Assembly (NCBI GenBank): GCA_019748235.1
Contig: JAIEPU010000113.1
Location: 1-64,000, forward strand
Reading direction: 5' to 3'
Source: a bacterium
GTDB lineage: Bacteria > Planctomycetota > Planctomycetia > Kolteriales > Kolteriaceae
DNA: 64,000 nucleotides
Shown: piece after piece, positions 26,614-35,541 of the stretch
How positions within the stretch are numbered: position 1 is the stretch's first letter
Layout of the letters: every line of letters begins with the position of its first letter
Program-made: the position numbers and the translations under genes
The notes under the pieces: generated by a model
Database searches by the model: none
Seen by the model: only the letters and a program-made list of their open reading frames with translations
What the model was told of the DNA's origin: nothing

Positions 26614-27357
26614 ATGCTGGGATTGCTCCGCGAGAAGCTGCTTTTGACGGTTACCTTGCTCGCGTTTTCTTCCGCGATGGGATGGGAAGACAACGCGAAG
26701 CCGGGTCTTCCGCGCAAACTGATGCCGGGCGCGAAAAGAGAGTCTAAGAAAGAGCCGAGCGAGCCTCCCGCATTTACAGCAACACGTGAAGCAGCCGCTC
26801 TTAAATTTGCCGATCAAAATCACCGTGACTTGAAGCGCCTCTTGGAAGGGTTGCAAAAGAAGGATCCAGTCGCCTACGAGTCCGCGATTCGAGAACTGTT
26901 CGCGGAGAGTGAGCGAATGGCTGAATTGCAAATTCGTGATCCCGAAATGCATGCTCTAGCGCTCGAATTGTGGAAGACAAAATCTCGCATCGATCTCTTG
27001 GCCGCGCGCTTGAAGTTGGCGTCGTCGCGCAAGGAATACGATGAGAAAGTTCTCCGGGAACTTATTCGCAAGCAAATCGATCTCGAACTGAACGTTGCCA
27101 GACTAGAGATCAGGCGGGTTGAGAAACGCCTCGAAAAGCGAAAGAACGAAGTCTACGAGAGGGAAACGACCATCGAGCAGCAGTTAGTTGACCGCTTTGA
27201 TCAACTGCTGAAGAAGCCACGCGTCGTTGAGGCACCCGCCAAGGAAACTCCAACGCCGACTCCTGAGGTTCCGGAAGATCAACATGCCCTTCCCGATGTG
27301 AACAACGCTCCGGCCGAACCCGAGAAGCCAAAGTCGGAAACATCAGCCTTGAATTGA
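26614..27357 (+). CDS. Secreted long-helix coiled-coil protein
   Basis: A 247-residue protein with a signal peptide (about 1-23) and a long alpha-helical middle part (about 60-205) rich in Lys, Glu, Arg and Leu with heptad-like spacing, then a Pro/Glu/Thr-rich C-terminal tail. No enzymatic motif is visible. It lies 112 bases after the anti-sigma-like gene and only 21 bases before the DUF1549/DUF1553 gene, so it is probably co-transcribed with both. It may be a structural partner of the secreted proteins encoded downstream, but that is a guess. Confidence 0.62.
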   Translation: MLGLLREKLLLTVTLLAFSSAMGWEDNAKPGLPRKLMPGAKRESKKEPSEPPAFTATREAAALKFADQNHRDLKRLLEGLQKKDPVAYESAIRELFAESERMAELQIRDPEMHALALELWKTKSRIDLLAARLKLASSRKEYDEKVLRELIRKQIDLELNVARLEIRRVEKRLEKRKNEVYERETTIEQQLVDRFDQLLKKPRVVEAPAKETPTPTPEVPEDQHALPDVNNAPAEPEKPKSETSALN

Positions 27358-27378
27358 AATTCAATGAGGAATTGATTC

Positions 27379-30072
27379 ATGTGGTCAGCTGTCTGCCTGA
27401 TGATGGGATTCCTTGTCGCGACGCCGGAAACGCCGCGAGTCGAGACCTCGTCGATCGCGCCCATAAAGCCCGCCAGCGAACGTTTCGCCGCCGCGACGGA
27501 CGAAGTTCCCGACTTTCGACGACATGTACTCCCACTTCTGAGCCGTCTGGGCTGTAACGGTCGCGCCTGTCACGGCTCGTTTCAAGGGCAGGGAGGTCTT
27601 CGGCTGAGCCTGTTTGGATATGACTTCGATGAAGATCTGACCGCGCTCACCAAAGGGGAGTCTCCCCGAGTTCTCGCGAAAGATCCAGCCGCGAGCAAGA
27701 TGCTGCAGAAGGCAACCGAAGCAGTGGATCACGGTGGCGGTCAGCGAATGACGGCGGACGGATGGGAACACCGACTGCTCGTTGACTGGATTAAGGCAGG
27801 CGCCTCCGGCGTTAAGCCTTCGCATCATCTCAACAAGTTGGTGATCGAGCCGGCGCTCATACGCTTCGAAGAGGCTGGCCAAACCAAGAATGTACGCGTC
27901 ACGGCCTATTGGAGTGACGGCCATAACGAGGATGTGACCTGTCTCTGCCGTTTCCAAACCAACAACTCATCGTTCGCGACGGTGGATGAAACGGGCAAGA
28001 TCACCTCTGCCGCGCGCGGCGATACGAATGTCATTGCCTTTTATGACAACGGAGTCGCGGCCACTTCGGTTATCACTCCGGTGTCACATCCGTCGGAAGC
28101 GACCTACGCGGCCGTTCCCGCGCCGACGCGTGTGGATGAACTCGTGATGGAGCGGCTCAAACTCCTGGGGATTCTTCCGTCGCGATTGACGAGGGACGAG
28201 GAATTCCTCCGCCGTGTCTCCCTTGATATTGCCGGCACCTTGCCCACGGCTGAGGAAGTTCGGGCGTTTCTCAAGGACAAGGATCCGGACAAGCGATCCA
28301 AGAAGATCGACGAGCTTCTTTCAACGGATGCCTACGCCGCATGGTGGGCGACGAAGTTCTGCGATTTTACCGGTGACGCGGAAGCAGAGTTCGATGCTCC
28401 GTTCCAAAAGCCGATCGCACGGCAATGGTACGAATGGGTCTACAAGCGTGTGAAGGAGAACATGCCGTACGACGAACTCGTAGCCGGGATGGTTCTGGGT
28501 ACCGGTCGGGAGCAGGGAGAGTCGTACGCGAGCTATTCGCAGCGGATGACCGATATTTTGGGTAAGGGGCAAGACGACGCATTTGCCGATCGACCTACCT
28601 TACCTCACTTCTGGGCCCGTAAGAGTCTTCGAACGAATGAAGCAAAAGCACTTCGCTTTGCCCACGCCTTCCTCGGAATCCGTTTGGAATGTGCGCAGTG
28701 TCACAAGCACCCATTCGATCAATGGACGAAACAGGAGTTCGATGAGTTCACCGCCTTTTTTCAACGGGTGAATTACGGCGTGGCGCCGGATGCGACGAAG
28801 GAATTCAGAGCTCTTCAATCAGAAACAGGACTCGCAGAACTGAAAGGGAAGGAACAGCGCGAGCGTTTGATCGAACTGGTCAAGCAAGGAAAGCCGATCC
28901 CGGTTCGCGAGGTGTTCGTCGCGACTTCGGACAAAGCGGGGAAGGTGGTTGGGAAAAAGAAGAATCCCACGCCTTCGCGAGCGATTACGCCGACGCTGTT
29001 GGGGGGTGAAGAGGTTGTTCTCTCGTCGAAAGAAGATCCGCGAGCTGCGGTACTGGAGTGGATGCGGCGTGCGGACAATCCTTACTTCGCGACGGCCATT
29101 GTGAATCGGGTCTGGGCTCACTACTTCGGGGTCGGCATCATCGATCCGCCGGATGACTTGAACCTGGCGAATCCGCCCAGCAATGAAAAGCTGCTTACGG
29201 AGTTGACCAAGGGATTTATCGAAAGCGGTTATGACATGAAATGGCTTCACCGGACCGTGACGAACAGTCATGCCTACCAGCGATCATGGGAGCCGAATGA
29301 GACCAATAAGCTCGACTCTCGGAATTTCAGCAGGGCGCTCCTTCGGCGATTGCCGGCGGAAGTCACTTTCGATGCGGTCGCGGTGGCGACCAGCGCATCT
29401 TCCGTGCAGCATAAGTTGATTACCGATACGAAGCACCGCGCTGTTTACCTTGGCGGTGTCGGGCCATCGGGTGGGCCAGCAAACTTCGCGCTTAAGATCT
29501 TTGGCCAGTCTGATCGCAAGACGATTTGCGACTGTGCACGGGACAGCGATCCAAGTGTTTCCCAAGCGATCTATATGCAGAACGATCGAGATGTGAATGC
29601 GGCTCTCGACCGCCCCGACGGCTGGGTGAAGGAAGTCACGAACAAGTTGAAGCCGGAACAGCCCGTCGTTTCGAAGACGAACAGTGCCGTAAAAGATCCG
29701 AAAACCGGATTCACGCTAGCGGAAATCAACGACAAGATCACGAAGATGGAACGGCGAATCTCTTCCGACAAGTTGACCGACGCCGAGAAGAAGCAGATGA
29801 ACGTCCGTTTGACGCGACTCAAGCAGGCCAAGACTTCGCTGACTCCGGCAACTCCAAAACCATCCCCGAAAACAGAGAACGCGAAGGTTGATCACGCGGA
29901 ACGCCAGAGAATGGTGGAAGAGGTTTATCTCCGCACGGTGTCACGTTACCCAACGACCGAAGAGCGGGCGGAGGCGACTCGCTATTTGAAGGATTCACCC
30001 AATCTGGCGAGCGGTCTCCGCGACCTCCTTTGGGTCATGCTGAACACGAAAGAATTCATCACGAATCACTAA
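27379..30072 (+). CDS. Secreted cytochrome / Ig-like / DUF1549-DUF1553 protein
   Basis: An 897-residue protein of the planctomycete PSCyt/PSD group. A hydrophobic N-terminus is followed by a haem-like motif GCNGRACHG (CX4CH) near residue 55-63, then a bacterial Ig-like (Big_2) domain at about 170-235 ending in TNVIAFYDNGVAATSVITPV. DUF1549 follows (about 240-440) with RRVSLDIAGTLPTAEEVRAFL and a further CAQCHKHPFDQWT motif. DUF1553 occupies about 590-880, with FATAIVNRVWAHYFGVGII and the HAYQRSWEPNETNKLDSRNFSRALLRRLPAE stretch. The ATG at 27379 has GAGGA 8 bases upstream. It is directly followed by a DUF1501 gene, the standard planctomycete pairing, thought to act in the periplasm on polysaccharides or in respiration; actual chemistry is unknown. 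Confidence 0.86.
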   Translation: MWSAVCLMMGFLVATPETPRVETSSIAPIKPASERFAAATDEVPDFRRHVLPLLSRLGCNGRACHGSFQGQGGLRLSLFGYDFDEDLTALTKGESPRVLAKDPAASKMLQKATEAVDHGGGQRMTADGWEHRLLVDWIKAGASGVKPSHHLNKLVIEPALIRFEEAGQTKNVRVTAYWSDGHNEDVTCLCRFQTNNSSFATVDETGKITSAARGDTNVIAFYDNGVAATSVITPVSHPSEATYAAVPAPTRVDELVMERLKLLGILPSRLTRDEEFLRRVSLDIAGTLPTAEEVRAFLKDKDPDKRSKKIDELLSTDAYAAWWATKFCDFTGDAEAEFDAPFQKPIARQWYEWVYKRVKENMPYDELVAGMVLGTGREQGESYASYSQRMTDILGKGQDDAFADRPTLPHFWARKSLRTNEAKALRFAHAFLGIRLECAQCHKHPFDQWTKQEFDEFTAFFQRVNYGVAPDATKEFRALQSETGLAELKGKEQRERLIELVKQGKPIPVREVFVATSDKAGKVVGKKKNPTPSRAITPTLLGGEEVVLSSKEDPRAAVLEWMRRADNPYFATAIVNRVWAHYFGVGIIDPPDDLNLANPPSNEKLLTELTKGFIESGYDMKWLHRTVTNSHAYQRSWEPNETNKLDSRNFSRALLRRLPAEVTFDAVAVATSASSVQHKLITDTKHRAVYLGGVGPSGGPANFALKIFGQSDRKTICDCARDSDPSVSQAIYMQNDRDVNAALDRPDGWVKEVTNKLKPEQPVVSKTNSAVKDPKTGFTLAEINDKITKMERRISSDKLTDAEKKQMNVRLTRLKQAKTSLTPATPKPSPKTENAKVDHAERQRMVEEVYLRTVSRYPTTEERAEATRYLKDSPNLASGLRDLLWVMLNTKEFITNH

Positions 30073-30143
30073 ATGGATTCAATTCTAAGAGAGTTCCATC
30101 GAGTGACGTGGCGACCGTCGAAACGGATTAAAGGATAGACGAG

Positions 30144-31436
30144 ATGTCGATTCTGAATCATCACGGCGTACTTGGGCGACGCGAATTCCTGCGACTGGGC
30201 GTGCTCGGCACGACGGGGCTCACGCTGGCTAATTATTTGCAAGCCGCAAACGCCGGCGCTGCTCACGGCAAAGCCCGATCGGCGATTTTCATTCATCTAG
30301 CCGGCGGACCAAGTCACCTCGATACCTTCGACCCAAAGCCGGAGGGGCCGACCGATATTCGAGGCGAGTTCAGCACCATCGAGACGAAAACCGCCGGACT
30401 TCGCATTAGTGAGCAGTTGCCAAATCTCGCCAAGTGCTCGAACCTTTACAGCGTGCTTCGAGGCGTGAGTCACAATCTTGCGGCTCACGATCTTGGGCAA
30501 AATTACGTTCTCTCAGGCAATCGTCCGACGGCCGGCCTTGAATACCCGGCCATGGGAGCGGTCATCACGAAGGAATTGACGGTTGATCGGGACCTGCCTC
30601 CTTACGTCGCGATTCCGCGCGCGAATGTCGGGCCCGGTTATCTCGGTGTTGCCTATGGAGCATTCGATACGAATGCGGCTCCAAAAGCAGGCCAGCCGTT
30701 TGTCGTGCGCGGACTAACAGCTCCAGGAGCATCGACGACGAAAACGGTGAGCCGCCGGCACCAGCTTCTCAAGAACTTGGACAACCGATTCGGTTCGTTT
30801 CAGTCTGAGGATCAGCTTTTGGCGGGGCTGGACCAATTCTCACAGAAGGCGTACGACATCCTGCAATCCAGCCGGACTCGCGAAGCATTTGATATCGCCA
30901 AGGAATCACCCGAGATTCATAAGCGCTTCGGCGGTTCGTCTCTCGGCCAGAGCGCTCTCCTCGCTTCACGGCTTGTGGAAGCTGGCGTGCGGTTTGTGAC
31001 CATCACCGACGGTGGATGGGATACACATCAAGACAATTTCAACCGGCTGAAAGAGAAGCTGCTTCCGGGGCTTGATCAGGGAGTCTCCGCGCTTCTCACC
31101 ACGCTCGAGGAGCGAGGACTACTGAAAGAGACGGTTGTCATCGTCACGGGTGAGTTTGGCCGTACGCCGAAGATCAACAAAGACACTGGCCGCGATCATT
31201 GGCCGCGCGCGATGTTCATGTTGGTGGCCGGCGGGGGAATTCGACCAGGGCAAGTGATCGGCTCGAGTGATGAGACCGGAGCGGGGCCGAAAGACACGAC
31301 GATCACGCCCGATGACGTTGTCGCGACTCTCTTCACGACGCTCGGCATCGATCCGACGAAGGAGTATCACACTCCTATCGGCCGACCGGTCATGATCGTC
31401 CGCGAAGGGAAACCGATACCGGAACTCATCGGCTAA
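30144..31436 (+). CDS. DUF1501 protein with Tat-like signal
   Basis: A 430-residue protein with an N-terminal twin-arginine motif LGRREFLRLGVLGTTGLTLA, so export by Tat is likely. The body contains SAIFIHLAGGPSHLDTFDPKP, ITDGGWDTHQDNF, and VIVTGEFGRTPKINKDTGRDHWP, all characteristic of DUF1501, which is distantly related to the alkaline phosphatase/sulfatase fold with metal-binding Asp/His residues. DUF1501 genes regularly follow DUF1549/DUF1553 genes, as here with a gap of 71 bases. Enzymatic activity is unproven. It is the last gene of the second ECF operon and ends before a strong terminator. Confidence 0.88.
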   Translation: MSILNHHGVLGRREFLRLGVLGTTGLTLANYLQAANAGAAHGKARSAIFIHLAGGPSHLDTFDPKPEGPTDIRGEFSTIETKTAGLRISEQLPNLAKCSNLYSVLRGVSHNLAAHDLGQNYVLSGNRPTAGLEYPAMGAVITKELTVDRDLPPYVAIPRANVGPGYLGVAYGAFDTNAAPKAGQPFVVRGLTAPGASTTKTVSRRHQLLKNLDNRFGSFQSEDQLLAGLDQFSQKAYDILQSSRTREAFDIAKESPEIHKRFGGSSLGQSALLASRLVEAGVRFVTITDGGWDTHQDNFNRLKEKLLPGLDQGVSALLTTLEERGLLKETVVIVTGEFGRTPKINKDTGRDHWPRAMFMLVAGGGIRPGQVIGSSDETGAGPKDTTITPDDVVATLFTTLGIDPTKEYHTPIGRPVMIVREGKPIPELIG

Positions 31437-31472
31437 ACGCCAGACTTGACAAGTCAAGACGAATACTTCACG

Positions 31473-31510
31473 AACTGGTCGTTTCCCTCAGGGAACCGAC
31501 CAGTTTTCGT
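31473..31510 (+). terminator. Intrinsic terminator after the DUF1501 gene
   Basis: The arms 31473-31487 and 31491-31505 form a 15-bp stem with a single mismatch and a three-base loop, followed by TTCGTT. The stop of DUF1501 lies about 35 bases before it. It can also terminate the convergent minus-strand gene that ends at 31525, because the far arm has T-rich flanking sequence on that strand. Confidence 0.75.
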
Positions 31511-31524
31511 TCATTGATAGACGA

Positions 31525-32943
31525 TCAAGCGGTTTGGTACGCTCGATTGCGGAAGAGGAATTCGACGATGTTACCTTCGTGCGGTTGGAGCCAATTGAGG
31601 CTCGACGTCGGCACTGGACCGATATTCAATCGGTCGATGTTCGTCGCTTCGAGCAGGTCGAGCTTGAACGAAGCGTCGTCAGTGATGGCAGTGCAAACAA
31701 GAGTTGGACCGGCTCGATGGATCATGTCCTTTTGCGGACACTCGACCACGCTGACGAACGGGAACATGTATTCCTTGTTGGCAGCGGGTGCGTCCGGTGA
31801 CTTGCAGAAGAAGACAGTCGGAAGCAAGTAATCGCAACGTTCTTGCTTGACGAGTCGTGGAGTCGAGCGGTAGCGAGCGGTGACGTCCTCGCAATCAGAG
31901 CTTTGGGCATCGACGTCGATCATCTGATTCACCGCGTCCGCCATGCGTGGCGTGGTGAAGGCCGCAAGTTCGGCCTTCGGATCGGTCGTGCGGCGAACTT
32001 CGATCTTCGCCATCCGTTGAGCGAGCGCGTCGGCAATCTCTCGTCCGTGCCGGCTGACCCAAACGCTTGATGTATTGATGCAGCTTCGTCCGCCGTTCTT
32101 GCAGACACTCTCTTGGATGACGTCAAGATAATCCTCCCAGCGATCAACGACATCGTCGCCGAGGAAGATCTTGGAGAACCCTGGGCCGTGCGGTTGCACC
32201 GCGGGGTTGTGCTTATATTTGTTGATCGTCTCTTGCCCGCCGAAGACCATGCTTCGCTTGCAGCCGTTGAGTACCGCATCCCCGACTTCGTGAGGGCCTG
32301 GGTAGAGTGACATCGCCTCGCCCGGAATTCCCGCTTCCAAGAATGCAGAGACAACGCGGTACGGCGTCCAGGGTTCGGAAGAACCTGGCTTGAGAACGAT
32401 TCCAATCTGCATCGGAATGATGGGGAGCCAAAGCGTATGCACGCCTGGTGAGTTCGACGGAAGAACGGCTCCGACCACAGGTGTCTGCGCTTGATAGCTG
32501 ACAGGGACGCCTCTTTCTTCACCATAGCCGCGGCCGAGAACTCGAAGATCGAGCCCACGCGTCAGCGCAGTCAAAATGTTTTCCATTTCGACGAGAACGA
32601 AGCGGTTCTTCTCCATGTTCCCGCGACACATATTTTCAGGCATGCCGGTAGACGCCGACTGCTGACGAACGAATTCGTCGGGCGTTTGAGTCCCATCCCC
32701 CATCGGAAGTGTGGCGGTGGCATAGAGTTCGCCCGCCCGCTTCACCCGCTTGAGAAGTTCGTCGGTCGAGATGTCGCGAAGCACCGATCGAGCCCGTTTG
32801 GCTTTCAGTAGATCCTGCCGGACGATGCCACCGATCCCCTGGCTTACCGTCGCGATCGGCTCTCCCGTTTCGAAATGGACGATCTGCGTCTTGTCCAAGC
32901 TCTCGTAGGGCTTACCCCAACGAACCAGAGGTAGGTGAAGCAT
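31525..32943 (-). CDS. Acyl-CoA reductase / aldehyde dehydrogenase-superfamily protein
   Basis: A 472-residue protein of the aldehyde dehydrogenase superfamily. The start at 32943 is chosen because GGGAG lies 7 bases before it and the longer frame would overlap the upstream gene. It has the segment QAQTPVVGAVLPSNSPGVHTLWLP, KPGSSEPWTPYRVVSAFLEAGIP (cofactor region), VFGGQE and the likely active-site cysteine in NGGRSCINTSSV. The pattern resembles LuxC-type acyl-CoA reductases and the EhpG-type aldehyde-forming enzymes. It follows an EhpF/LuxE-like adenylating enzyme on the same strand, so the pair probably reduces an activated carboxylic acid to an aldehyde. Substrate is unknown. Confidence 0.72.
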   Translation of the reverse strand: MLHLPLVRWGKPYESLDKTQIVHFETGEPIATVSQGIGGIVRQDLLKAKRARSVLRDISTDELLKRVKRAGELYATATLPMGDGTQTPDEFVRQQSASTGMPENMCRGNMEKNRFVLVEMENILTALTRGLDLRVLGRGYGEERGVPVSYQAQTPVVGAVLPSNSPGVHTLWLPIIPMQIGIVLKPGSSEPWTPYRVVSAFLEAGIPGEAMSLYPGPHEVGDAVLNGCKRSMVFGGQETINKYKHNPAVQPHGPGFSKIFLGDDVVDRWEDYLDVIQESVCKNGGRSCINTSSVWVSRHGREIADALAQRMAKIEVRRTTDPKAELAAFTTPRMADAVNQMIDVDAQSSDCEDVTARYRSTPRLVKQERCDYLLPTVFFCKSPDAPAANKEYMFPFVSVVECPQKDMIHRAGPTLVCTAITDDASFKLDLLEATNIDRLNIGPVPTSSLNWLQPHEGNIVEFLFRNRAYQTA

Positions 32944-32989
32944 TGATGAACTCCCTGCCTGGAGGACCTCTTTGAAACGGTATCGAGCA

Positions 32990-33017
32990 ACGGGATGAGA
33001 AACTTTTCTCATCCCGT
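32990..33017 (-). promoter_or_regulatory. Perfect 13-bp intercistronic hairpin
   Basis: Arms 32990-33002 and 33005-33017 are perfectly complementary over 13 bp around a two-base centre. It sits 12 bases after the stop of the adenylating-enzyme gene and about 45 bases before the start of the next gene on the minus strand. There is no U-tract after it, so attenuation, RNA stability or a processing site is more likely than simple termination. Confidence 0.6.
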
Positions 33018-33028
33018 CACGCCAACTA

Positions 33029-34138
33029 CTAGTAAACGCCGACGGTCGTGGTGGCGGCAAGGACATGGAACGGACGAACGCCGCTCACTCCATCCCAAGG
33101 ATATTTGTCGTAGGGCTGTTCTCGTTCACCTTCGTCACGTTCCATGAAGTTCGGGACGAAGAACTCTTTGGTCAACGTCGTGAGTTTGACGCGACCCGTT
33201 TGGCCGTATTCGACGGGCTTATTGTAATCGTCGAAGTCGACGACTTGAATCACCGCACGGGGTTGAGGGGCGTAGTAGGTGATCTTGTAATTGTTTTCCG
33301 GAGTCGAGGGGCCGCTGGCCGCCAGACCCATCAACGTGTTGCCGTAGGTGGGTGTCATGTAGGCGCCATCGAGCAACTCTTCGTGCGCGAAACGGTTCCA
33401 TTGCGGCGTGAACTCGGTGCCACCCGAAAAGATGCCGGTGATTCCAACCTTGCCGATCGACGAACCGGCTTGCTGCAATCGGAGAGCGAGAGATTCAAGC
33501 AATTTCGGTGTGGTGAACATGCAGCGGATGTCGTGACCCGCACCGAGAATGGTGATGGCCTGATCGATGACGTGATCCTTGTACGCTTCCAGATGTTCAT
33601 GCCATCCCTTTTTGATGAGCTTGATGACCCATCGGGGATCGAGATCGACGCAGAAGCAGATACCGCCGCGATACTGGCAGAGGTGTTCCACGGCCAACCG
33701 GAGCCGGCGCGGACCCGAAGGGCCGAGCATCAGCCAGTTCGAACCCTTGGGAAAATACTTTTCCGGCAGGGTGTGGCTGAACAGTTCGTAGTCCGTGCGG
33801 AAGTCATCGAAGGCGATTCGTGATTTCGGGATGCCGGTGGTGCCGCCGGTCTCGAAAACATACGTCGGCTTTCCCTCGAGTCCTCGAGGAATCCACTTGT
33901 TCAATGGACCGCCACGAAGCCACTCATCTTCGAAGTGCCCAAAGATCCGCAAGTCTTCGTAGGACTGCACGTCCTTGATCGGGTTGATTTTGAGTTCCTT
34001 GGCCTTGTCCAACCAGAAAGGGCATCCGGTATCGGGGGAGAAATGCCATGCGATCGTTTCGCGCAGATGGGCATCCAAGTCTTCCTTGGCTTTCTTGATT
34101 TTCGCATCGAGAGAGGAGGTATTGGTCGCAACGGCCAC
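33029..34138 (-). CDS. EhpF/LuxE-like adenylating enzyme
   Basis: A 369-residue protein of the ANL/LuxE-like adenylating group. The core contains the P-loop-like TGGTTGIPKSRIAFDDF, a glycine/serine-threonine-rich ATP loop, GIFSGGTEFTPQWNRF and the MTPTYGNTLMGLA segment that corresponds to the aromatic/acid-adenylate site. It is short and lacks the full C-terminal swinging domain of acyl-CoA synthetases, as described for the phenazine protein EhpF and for LuxE. The next gene on the same strand is an aldehyde-forming enzyme, so the two probably work together to activate and reduce a carboxylate. There are no luciferase or phenazine core genes in the window. Confidence 0.7.
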   Translation of the reverse strand: MAVATNTSSLDAKIKKAKEDLDAHLRETIAWHFSPDTGCPFWLDKAKELKINPIKDVQSYEDLRIFGHFEDEWLRGGPLNKWIPRGLEGKPTYVFETGGTTGIPKSRIAFDDFRTDYELFSHTLPEKYFPKGSNWLMLGPSGPRRLRLAVEHLCQYRGGICFCVDLDPRWVIKLIKKGWHEHLEAYKDHVIDQAITILGAGHDIRCMFTTPKLLESLALRLQQAGSSIGKVGITGIFSGGTEFTPQWNRFAHEELLDGAYMTPTYGNTLMGLAASGPSTPENNYKITYYAPQPRAVIQVVDFDDYNKPVEYGQTGRVKLTTLTKEFFVPNFMERDEGEREQPYDKYPWDGVSGVRPFHVLAATTTVGVY

Positions 34139-34341
34139 TGCAAACTCCCGGCCAAGACTTTTGAATTCCTAGAGCGGACACGTGAATCTCGACAAAGCCG
34201 TGTTCGAACCTCGACCGATTCGACACGAGAAATCCACCGATATCCTTGTCGGCCATTGTAGCGGGTCGGCGAAGATCGGCACGGCCCCGGCATTTTTAGC
34301 GAGGAAGCTTTCGAAAAGGAGAAATGCCAACCCAAAAATGA

Positions 34342-34377
34342 CTGCAGGCCGGCCCAGGAGGGTCGGCCGGTCTGCAG
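34342..34377 (-). terminator. GC-rich terminator after the small secreted protein gene
   Basis: CTGCAGGCCGGCC at 34342-34354 pairs with GGTCGGCCGGTCTGCAG at 34361-34377 with minor bulging. On the minus strand it is followed by TCATTTTTGGG. It lies about 20 bases after the stop of the secreted protein gene and well before the adenylating-enzyme start at 34138. Confidence 0.72.
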
Positions 34378-34398
34378 ACGCGACGCGGTAACAGTTAC

Positions 34399-34875
34399 TT
34401 ACCAGCGGGGAATGACGAAATAACCTCGATCGCGGGGGGGAATGATCGGAAGCGTTTCGCGAGGACTTCCATCGTACCCTTCGCCCGGCAACGTTCGGAG
34501 GCGAGGCGTGTCGCGGATATCACCAATTCTTGGTTCATATCGATAGGGCCCGTTATTGAACGGCTTGGCATAGCGGCTCGGAATGATTCGGCGAAGGAAC
34601 GGCCCCTTCCAAACCCGTGAAGGGGGATTCTGAAAAGTACCACCCTCCATCGAACTCGGAGCGACAGGATCAGCGGAGATTACTTCCGGAGGGAGTGGTT
34701 TGGGGATGGAGCTCCCTTCCTGTTCCGGCGCAATCACTGTCTCATCACTTCGATGGATGATGATCTCTTGGTTGGGAAATTCTGTACGGGGGATTCTATT
34801 CCCGTGTTCCTCTCCCATCGCTGAAAGAGAAATTATCGGGAGAGCGACGGCGGCTAGACGCAGGGCGAACTTCAT
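34399..34875 (-). CDS. Small secreted proline-rich protein
   Basis: A 158-residue protein, start at 34875 supported by GGAAAGGAG upstream; a longer frame begins 38 codons earlier without a ribosome-binding site. It has a signal peptide (MKFALRLAAVALPIISLSAMG) and is rich in Pro, Arg and Ile, with repeated RxxP and PP patterns (SRVWKGPFLRRIIPSRYAKPFN, TLPIIPPRDRGYFVIPRW). No family is recognised. It is a single gene followed by a strong terminator. A role in the cell envelope is possible, given the signal peptide, but nothing more can be said. Confidence 0.6.
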   Translation of the reverse strand: MKFALRLAAVALPIISLSAMGEEHGNRIPRTEFPNQEIIIHRSDETVIAPEQEGSSIPKPLPPEVISADPVAPSSMEGGTFQNPPSRVWKGPFLRRIIPSRYAKPFNNGPYRYEPRIGDIRDTPRLRTLPGEGYDGSPRETLPIIPPRDRGYFVIPRW

Positions 34876-35541
34876 CGGCGTCTCCTTTCCACCTAACTGT
34901 GCGACGCAGTGTCGGAGTCCTTTCGACCGATCGCGAATTTGACAGCGATCAGCCGTTGGGCCTGAGCAGTGAATCGCTTTACTCTTCATTCGAACTATGT
35001 GTCATGGCGATCTGAAACAAGCACTCTTCCTATCGCCGGTCGTGTGTTAAGCGACCGGATCCCACGCGGAAGTCATCTTCGAAGGCGAGTCTCCTGTCGA
35101 AGATGGAGCGTCCTTGGGGATCCGCTCGATTCTGACAGTCTGCTCCCATCAGATCATGAAGCGCCGTTTGGCTGCGAACGCTCCCCATCTGATCGAGAAC
35201 ACAACGAGTATGAAGCACGATTCTTTGAATGCCAAATGTCAAGCGACTTGAGTCAATGATTTCTTTTTGTCGTGGAAGATGAGTTCGAGCACGGCTTGAA
35301 CCGCAGAGCCGCTGTTGGCGATCTAACAAGACCGGTGAGGGAACCGGTTAGAAAAGAATTGCGGTTCGCTGATGGATCGGAGCGGAGGATTTCTCCTCGT
35401 TAGGGGAGTTGTCAAAATTTGCCCAGGATTCCGAGGAGAACGAATTCGAGATGAGTGACGACCCCTCATCGCGTTTGAACCGAAGGAGGAGGACTCGATG
35501 AACTGTTGAATCAGAACAATCCAAAATCGGTATCGTTGGCC
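34876..35541. other. Intergenic stretch without a supported gene
   Basis: I see no convincing gene in these 666 bases. The open frames here (for example on the minus strand at 35030-35329 and 35348-35569) have no ribosome-binding site and give low-complexity or biased protein. A short palindromic ACCGGT pair occurs near 35330-35350. Promoters of the secreted protein gene and the 3' side of the MoaD-like gene lie here. Confidence 0.5.

Noticed and set aside
33065-33823. Plus-strand open frame opposite the adenylating enzyme
   Set aside because: Antisense to the recognisable LuxE/EhpF-like gene and without a ribosome-binding site.
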